This document shows, one piece after another, positions 59,904 to 64,000 of a DNA stretch of 64,000 bases. How positions within the stretch are numbered: the stretch's first letter is position 1; the number at the start of each line of letters is the position of its first letter. The position numbers and the translations under genes were made by a program. This DNA comes from Selenihalanaerobacter shriftii (GTDB lineage: Bacteria > Bacillota > Halanaerobiia > Halobacteroidales > Acetohalobiaceae), in NCBI RefSeq assembly GCF_900167185.1, contig NZ_FUWM01000005.1, positions 62,001 through 126,000 of the forward strand, in the 5' to 3' direction. The notes below the pieces were generated by a model. It worked only from the letters and a program-made list of their open reading frames with translations. It did not search any database and was not told the origin of the DNA.

Positions 59904-60356
59904 ATGAAGAATTTTGTACGGAACTTACTAGGTGTTATTATTATTTCATTTATCTTACATGGAATCTGGGAATATGTGCAGTGTGAAACTTTTTATACTA
60001 TGAGTGGACAAAGTTCTGTTCAACATACTCGATTGATGTGGAGTGCTACTATTGGTGATATAGGAATTGCAGTTGTATTATTTTTAATTTTAACATTTAT
60101 TAATGGAAATTCTAATTGGTTAATGAAACAATGGGAACGAAAAGATATTATAGTTAGTATTCTTTATGCTTTATTTGTTAGTTTTTATTTTGAGGTTCAT
60201 GCTCTTTATAATGGTAGATGGGGTTATAGTGGGGAAATGCCGTTCTTCCCAACGACTAATATCGGTTTACTTCCAGTTATTCAGTTATTAATTTTATTAC
60301 CACTTAGTTTTATAATTGTTAGATATATATATAGGAGATTAAATATAAGTACTTAA
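59904..60356 (+). CDS. small four-helix membrane protein of unknown function
   Basis: A 150-residue protein with four membrane segments (about 8-25, 47-65, 84-100, 122-143) and conserved-looking polar residues inside the membrane region: HGIWEYVQC, the loop EVHALYNGRWGYSGEMPFFP, and IGLLPVIQLLILLPLSF. I do not recognise a named family, although the GRWGY..MPFFP..IGLLPVIQ pattern looks like a conserved motif rather than random sequence. It is the last gene of the transporter-transferase operon (25 bp after the kinase-like gene, strong AGGAGGGG site) and is followed by a terminator. Confidence 0.75.
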   Translation: MKNFVRNLLGVIIISFILHGIWEYVQCETFYTMSGQSSVQHTRLMWSATIGDIGIAVVLFLILTFINGNSNWLMKQWERKDIIVSILYALFVSFYFEVHALYNGRWGYSGEMPFFPTTNIGLLPVIQLLILLPLSFIIVRYIYRRLNIST

Positions 60357-60360
60357 GTTA

Positions 60361-60386
60361 AAGAGCCTTTTTAGGCTCTTTTTTAT
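60361..60386 (+). terminator. terminator of the transporter-transferase operon
   Basis: AAGAGCC (60361-60367) and GGCTCTT (60374-60380) form a stem with a TTTTTA loop, followed by TTTT. Confidence 0.9.
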
Positions 60387-60452
60387 ATTATAGAAAATTA
60401 TGTTTAATTTTAAATTATTGATAAGGTTATTTCAGTAAACATATTTCTGGAG

Positions 60453-60483
60453 TGCATAATTATGATTTCTTTTCTCAATACTA
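60453..60483 (+). promoter_or_regulatory. possible forespore (sigma-G-like) promoter of sigG
   Basis: TGCATA (60453-60458), 18 bp, AATACTA (60477-60483). This roughly resembles sigma-G promoters (A/T-rich -35 with ATA, -10 near CATACTA). Autoregulation of sigG would fit, but the match is short and unproven. Otherwise the region 60387-60631 is AT-rich spacer with no gene. Confidence 0.3.
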
Positions 60484-60631
60484 GTTTTAGTATGATAGAA
60501 GACTTAAACCATATTTCTATAAAAAACAATTTAGTTTCGAAATAATGTAAAAATTACATGTATAAAGCTAAGATTCTATGGCAATAATGATAATAGAAGC
60601 TATAAATTGGAAAAATATGGGAGGGTTAGTA

Positions 60632-61408
60632 TTGGGAAATAAAGTAGATATCTGTGGGGTTAATACATCAGAATTACCAGTCCTATCAAATAAAGAGATG
60701 AGAAAACTTTTTAAGAAGATGCAGAATGGTGATAGACAAGCGCGTCAAACTATAGTAGGTGGTAACTTGAGATTAGTACTTAGTGTCCTACAGAGATTTA
60801 ATAACCGAGGAGAGCCTATAGACGATTTGTTTCAAGTAGGTTGTATTGGTTTAATGAAGTCTATAGATAATTTTGATTTAAGTAAAAATGTTAAATTTTC
60901 AACTTATGCAGTGCCAATGATTATTGGTGAGATTAGGCGACACCTAAGGGATAATAATCCAATTAGAGTAAGTCGCTCATTAAGGGATACTGCTTATAAG
61001 GCTTTACAGATTAAAGAAACATTAGTTAATAAAAAATCAGAAGAACCTACTTTGACGGATATAGCTAAAGAGTTAGGAATTCCTCGAGAAGATATTGTAT
61101 ATGCTTTAGATGCAATTCAAGACCCGATTTCCCTATTTGAACCTATTTACCATGATGGAGGAGATCCAATCTATGTTATGGATCAAATCAGCGATGATCA
61201 GAGTGAAGATGAAACATGGTTAGAAGGAATTGCTGTTAGAGAAGCATTACGCCAATTAGAAGATAGAGAGAAATTAATTTTAAGTTTAAGATTTTATAAA
61301 GGAAAGACGCAAATGGAAGTTGCAGATAATATTGGGATTTCCCAAGCCCAAGTCTCTCGATTAGAAAAAGCAGCTCTCAAAAATCTTCAAAAGTATGTGA
61401 GCGAATAA
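60632..61408 (+). CDS. sigG: RNA polymerase sporulation sigma factor SigG
   Basis: Late forespore sigma factor. I chose TTG 60632 (258 aa, the usual SigG length), 6 bases after GGGAGGG; the upstream ATG at 60578 lacks a site and adds residues absent from the family. Diagnostic features: KVDICGVNTSELPVL at the N-terminus (specific to SigG), NLRLVLSVLQRFNNRGEPIDDLFQVGCIGLMKSIDNFDL (region 2), VKFSTYAVPMIIGEIRRHLRDNNPIRVSRSLRD, and the region 4 helix-turn-helix MEVADNIGISQAQVSRLEK. Here it is followed by spoIIR rather than preceded by the spoIIGA-sigE pair, the common arrangement. Confidence 0.94.
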   Translation: MGNKVDICGVNTSELPVLSNKEMRKLFKKMQNGDRQARQTIVGGNLRLVLSVLQRFNNRGEPIDDLFQVGCIGLMKSIDNFDLSKNVKFSTYAVPMIIGEIRRHLRDNNPIRVSRSLRDTAYKALQIKETLVNKKSEEPTLTDIAKELGIPREDIVYALDAIQDPISLFEPIYHDGGDPIYVMDQISDDQSEDETWLEGIAVREALRQLEDREKLILSLRFYKGKTQMEVADNIGISQAQVSRLEKAALKNLQKYVSE

Positions 61409-61420
61409 GGAGAGATATAA

Positions 61421-62104
61421 ATGCATCAATATAAAAGGTTTAGATTAATTGTAGTTACAGTTGTAGCCATAGTTATGTTGGTGGCATTAGGATACTCTTC
61501 AGCCATAGTAGTTAGTCCAAAGTCATCTACTATGGCCTACACTAATAATAATTTATTGCGGCTACATGTAATTGCTAATAGCAATTCTTTAATGGATCAA
61601 AGATTAAAAAGACAAGTTAGGAATGGTATTATAAATCAAACTGAAGGTTTATTCAAGAACATTGATGATATTCAAAAAGCACGAAATTTAATCAAGAATA
61701 ACTTAGGCTACATAGAAAAAATAGTTGAAACAGAGCTAGCTAGGCAAGGTAATAATTATGATGTTAATGTTAAATTAGGAAACTATCAATTTCCGAAACG
61801 AACTTATGGTAATATGACATTGCCTGCTGGTAATTATAAAGCCTTAAGAGTAATTATAGGTCAAGGGAAAGGTGAAAACTGGTGGTGTGTCTTATTCCCT
61901 CCATTTTGTTATATAGATTCGGTTGATAAGCAAGAAGGGAGTAAGCAGTTAGGATCTGTAAAGAAGGAAGATGTAGATATTAAAATGAAATCTAAACTTT
62001 TAGAGTACTTAAATGAAAATCATACGTTAGCTAAAAAGATGAAAAAAGTAAAGGGATTATTGATGATGTCGGTTACTGATTTCAATAATTCATTTAACGA
62101 ATAA
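61421..62104 (+). CDS. spoIIR: stage II sporulation protein R
   Basis: SpoIIR (227 aa) is secreted from the forespore and triggers SpoIIGA to process pro-SigE in the mother cell. N-terminal membrane/signal segment about 9-30, then the family core LLRLHVIANSNSLMDQRLKRQVRNGI, YDVNVKLGNYQFPKRTYGNMTLPAGNYKALRVIIGQGKGENWWCVLFPPFCYID. It lies 12 bp after sigG with its own AAGGAGAG site, so the two share a transcript. In B. subtilis both genes are read by sigma-F, which makes the pairing sensible. Confidence 0.94.
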   Translation: MHQYKRFRLIVVTVVAIVMLVALGYSSAIVVSPKSSTMAYTNNNLLRLHVIANSNSLMDQRLKRQVRNGIINQTEGLFKNIDDIQKARNLIKNNLGYIEKIVETELARQGNNYDVNVKLGNYQFPKRTYGNMTLPAGNYKALRVIIGQGKGENWWCVLFPPFCYIDSVDKQEGSKQLGSVKKEDVDIKMKSKLLEYLNENHTLAKKMKKVKGLLMMSVTDFNNSFNE

Positions 62105-62117
62105 TATAATGATTTAG

Positions 62118-62147
62118 CACCTTGCTTTTTAAGTAAGGTGTTTTTTG
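62118..62147 (+). terminator. terminator after spoIIR
   Basis: CACCTTGCTT (62118-62127) pairs with AAGTAAGGTG (62131-62140), one G-U pair, followed by TTTTTT. Confidence 0.9.
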
Positions 62148-62207
62148 CATTTAAGAGTTATTTTTAAAATAGAATTGAAAATCTAAAAATTTAGCTGTCT
62201 TTTTTTA

Positions 62208-62236
62208 TTCACATATATTAGCTAATTGAATAATAT
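62208..62236 (+). promoter_or_regulatory. possible promoter of the SsuA-like transporter operon
   Basis: TTCACA (62208-62213), 17 bp, TAATAT (62231-62236), a moderate sigma-A match about 37 bp before the start codon. Confidence 0.35.
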
Positions 62237-62272
62237 AAGTATAGAATTATAGACTAAAGGAGGGAAAAATTA

Positions 62273-63262
62273 ATGAAAAGATTATTGACTGTAGGATTGG
62301 TATTAATGTTAATTTTGACAATGAGCTCTGTAGTGTTGGCAAAGACTCAGGTTCGACTTAGTGAAGTAGTACATTCTATTTTTTATGCTCCTCAATATGT
62401 TGCTTTACATAACGGCTTTTTTGCAGATGAGGGATTAGAAATTGAATTATCTACTGCTTGGGGAGGGGATAAGGCAGCCACTAGTTTAATGTCAAATCAC
62501 GCAGATATTGCTTTAATCGGTCCAGAGCCTACTATTTATATCTATCAACAAGGAGCAGATGATTATTTAATTAATTTTGCTCAATTAACTCAAAAGGCAG
62601 GTTCATTCTTATTAGCAAGAGAGCCTATGCCTGATTTTACATTAGAGGATGTAAGAGGTAAGACAGTTGTTGGTAATCGACCAGGAGGAGCTCCAGAAAT
62701 GGTAATGGAATACACTCTACGGCATAGTGGAATTGAACCATTTAAAGATGTTAAGATTATCACTAATTTAGACTTTACAGCTAATGCTCCAGCGTTTAAG
62801 AATGGATTAGGTGATTATGTACAGTTGTTTGAACCAAAAGCTTCATTATTAGAAGAAATGGGAGCTGGGCACGTAGTAGCTTCTTTTGGGGAATTAGGAG
62901 ATAAGGTTCCTTATACTGTGTATATGGCTAGAAAGAATTATATTGCTGAGAATCCAGAAGTAATTCAGAAGTTTACTAATGCTATTTATCGGGCACAGAT
63001 GTGGACTTATACACATTCTTCAGAAGAGATTGCTGAGGTCATTAGACCTTTCTTTCCTAACTTGGATTTTGATGTTTTAGTTAAAGTAGTTAATAGATAC
63101 AAAGAACAGAATACTTGGGATCAGAATCCTATTTTAAGTAAGGCAGAGTTAAATCATTGGCAAAATATTATTATTGAAGCTGGTGAATTAGAGAAAAAAG
63201 TAGATTATGACGTTATTGTAAATACAGAATTTGCTAAAAAAGCTATAAAGACTGTTAAGTAG
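62273..63262 (+). CDS. ABC transporter substrate-binding protein (SsuA/TauA/NMT1 type)
   Basis: A 329-residue exported binding protein. The signal peptide runs to about residue 24 (SSVVLA/KTQ); there is no lipobox. Family motif VVHSIFYAPQYVALHNGFFADEGLEIELSTAWGGDKAATSLMSNHADIALIGPEP, typical of proteins that bind sulfonates, nitrate, pyrimidines or thiamine precursors. Ligand cannot be assigned. AAAGGAGGG precedes the ATG. The ATPase gene follows after 14 bp, and a permease is expected beyond the window. Confidence 0.9.
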   Translation: MKRLLTVGLVLMLILTMSSVVLAKTQVRLSEVVHSIFYAPQYVALHNGFFADEGLEIELSTAWGGDKAATSLMSNHADIALIGPEPTIYIYQQGADDYLINFAQLTQKAGSFLLAREPMPDFTLEDVRGKTVVGNRPGGAPEMVMEYTLRHSGIEPFKDVKIITNLDFTANAPAFKNGLGDYVQLFEPKASLLEEMGAGHVVASFGELGDKVPYTVYMARKNYIAENPEVIQKFTNAIYRAQMWTYTHSSEEIAEVIRPFFPNLDFDVLVKVVNRYKEQNTWDQNPILSKAELNHWQNIIIEAGELEKKVDYDVIVNTEFAKKAIKTVK

Positions 63263-63276
63263 AGGAGGGGTAAACA

Positions 63277-64000
63277 GTGAGTAAAATTGAGTTTAAGGAG
63301 GTGGGGATGAAGTACCACACTTTAGCTGGAGAGACAGAAGCACTGCGTAATCTTTCTTTTACTATCCAAGAAAATGAATTTGTTAGCTTGGTAGGACCGA
63401 GTGGTTGTGGTAAGACGACATCCCTATCCCTAATAGCCGGCCTCTTATCTTCAACTAGTGGGCAAGTAAGTGTAGATCAAGAACCTATTTCAGGAATTAA
63501 TGAAAAAGTAGGTTATATGTTACAGGAGGATTATCTTTTTCCCTGGAGAACAATTATTGATAATGTCTTATTAGGCTTAGAATTAAAAGGGGAGCTTAAT
63601 CCTGAAACTGAAGCAAGAGCTAGAAAGTTATTAAAAGATTATGGTTTAGAAGGATTTGAAGATTATTATCCCACTCAATTATCAGGGGGAATGAGACAAA
63701 GAGTGGCATTAGCTAGAACTTTAGTCTTTGAACCGGAGATTTTACTTTTGGATGAACCATTTTCTTCTTTAGATTATCATACCAAATTAGCATTAGAAGA
63801 TGAAGTAGCCCAAATATTAAGGGATGAAAAGAAAACAGTAATCTTAGTTACCCATGATATTGCTGAAGCAATTGCTATGTCAGATCGGGTGTTAGTTTTT
63901 ACAAAGCGTCCTGGTAGAATTAAAGAAGATTATCAGATAGATTTAACTATTAATGGTGCATTTTCGACGTTTGCAGCCCGGGAAGCACCAGAGTTTAGTG
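63277..64000 (+). CDS. ABC transporter ATP-binding protein (SsuB/TauB type), 3' end outside window
   Basis: Open from GTG 63277 (GAGGAGGGG lies 6 bases upstream) to the window end, 241 codons with no stop. Translated start MSKIEFKEVGMKYHTLAGETEALRN. Walker A GPSGCGKTT at about 46, Q-loop MLQEDYLFPWRTI, signature LSGGMRQR near 136, Walker B LLLDEPFSSLD near 157, and switch His VTHDIAEAI. It is the energising subunit for the binding protein upstream. The gene is nearly complete, since SsuB proteins are about 250-260 residues long. Confidence 0.92.
   Translation, partial: MSKIEFKEVGMKYHTLAGETEALRNLSFTIQENEFVSLVGPSGCGKTTSLSLIAGLLSSTSGQVSVDQEPISGINEKVGYMLQEDYLFPWRTIIDNVLLGLELKGELNPETEARARKLLKDYGLEGFEDYYPTQLSGGMRQRVALARTLVFEPEILLLDEPFSSLDYHTKLALEDEVAQILRDEKKTVILVTHDIAEAIAMSDRVLVFTKRPGRIKEDYQIDLTINGAFSTFAAREAPEFS

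Noticed and set aside
1-64000. CRISPR arrays, tRNA or rRNA genes, insertion sequences, prophage or integrase genes
   Set aside because: None was found by eye: no regularly spaced repeats, no transposase or integrase among the genes, and no tRNA-like cloverleaf was noticed. A dedicated tRNA scan was not possible here.

Overview
The window is AT-rich Firmicutes-type DNA. Nearly every gene has a strong AGGAGG-like ribosome-binding site, several starts are TTG or GTG, and short hairpins with T-runs end the operons. sigG and spoIIR (60.6-62.1 kb) mark an endospore former. The gene content is a complete anaerobic cobalamin pathway, a Na+-translocating decarboxylase, no visible oxygen metabolism, glycogen made with a GH57 branching enzyme, and a rhodanese lipoprotein. 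This suggests an anaerobic, spore-forming clostridial lineage, possibly Halanaerobiales (Halobacteroidaceae-like). That placement is inference from gene content and style, not from a marker-gene phylogeny.

Layout. 0-2.3 kb: end of a Na+-pump decarboxylase operon (beta subunit, carboxyltransferase). 2.3-5.4 kb: B12 riboswitch and the cobalt importer cbiMNQO. 5.6-9.7 kb: CdaR-type regulator, glycerate kinase and GntP permease. 9.9-12.1 kb: a membrane GGDEF/HD-GYP protein. 12.1-15.2 kb: mainly minus-strand genes (NapH-like Fe-S membrane protein and partner, an atypical ferredoxin, an AEC transporter). 15.7-24.8 kb: glycogen and alpha-glucan cluster (DUF4912 protein, GH57 branching enzyme, glgC, glgA with an unusual C-terminal helix-hairpin-helix domain, GH13 enzyme, malQ). 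24.85-42.9 kb: second B12 riboswitch and twenty co-directional cobalamin genes from cbiX to cobC, including two tandem, diverged cobyric acid synthases. 42.9-45.6 kb: MarR regulator with MATE exporter, and a nitroreductase. 45.6-53.1 kb: rhodanese lipoprotein, nucleoside hydrolase with a PucR-type regulator broken by an in-frame stop, and a redox operon (FAD/Fe-S oxidoreductase, HdrB-like protein, TVP38 membrane protein). 53.3-60.4 kb: YnjBCD-like ABC transporter, two transferases of the TIGR04283/TIGR04282 type, a kinase-fold protein and a small membrane protein. 60.4-62.1 kb: sigG-spoIIR. 62.3-64 kb: start of an SsuA/SsuB-like ABC transporter operon, cut by the window end.

How it fits together. 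The two B12 riboswitches let cobalamin shut off both cobalt uptake and corrin synthesis. Both are preceded by near-identical sigma-H-like promoter sequences. The rhodanese gene and the FAD oxidoreductase operon lie 4 kb apart but carry an almost identical 60-bp block ending in a shared promoter and palindromic operator, so they very probably form one regulon. Together with the adjacent TVP38 gene and YnjBCD-like transporter, this resembles in content the E. coli ydjXYZ-ynjABCDE region. It is the best candidate here for an uncharacterised system, perhaps concerned with sulfur or selenium oxyanions or a redox-active small molecule.

No rRNA, tRNA, CRISPR array, insertion sequence or phage gene was seen.
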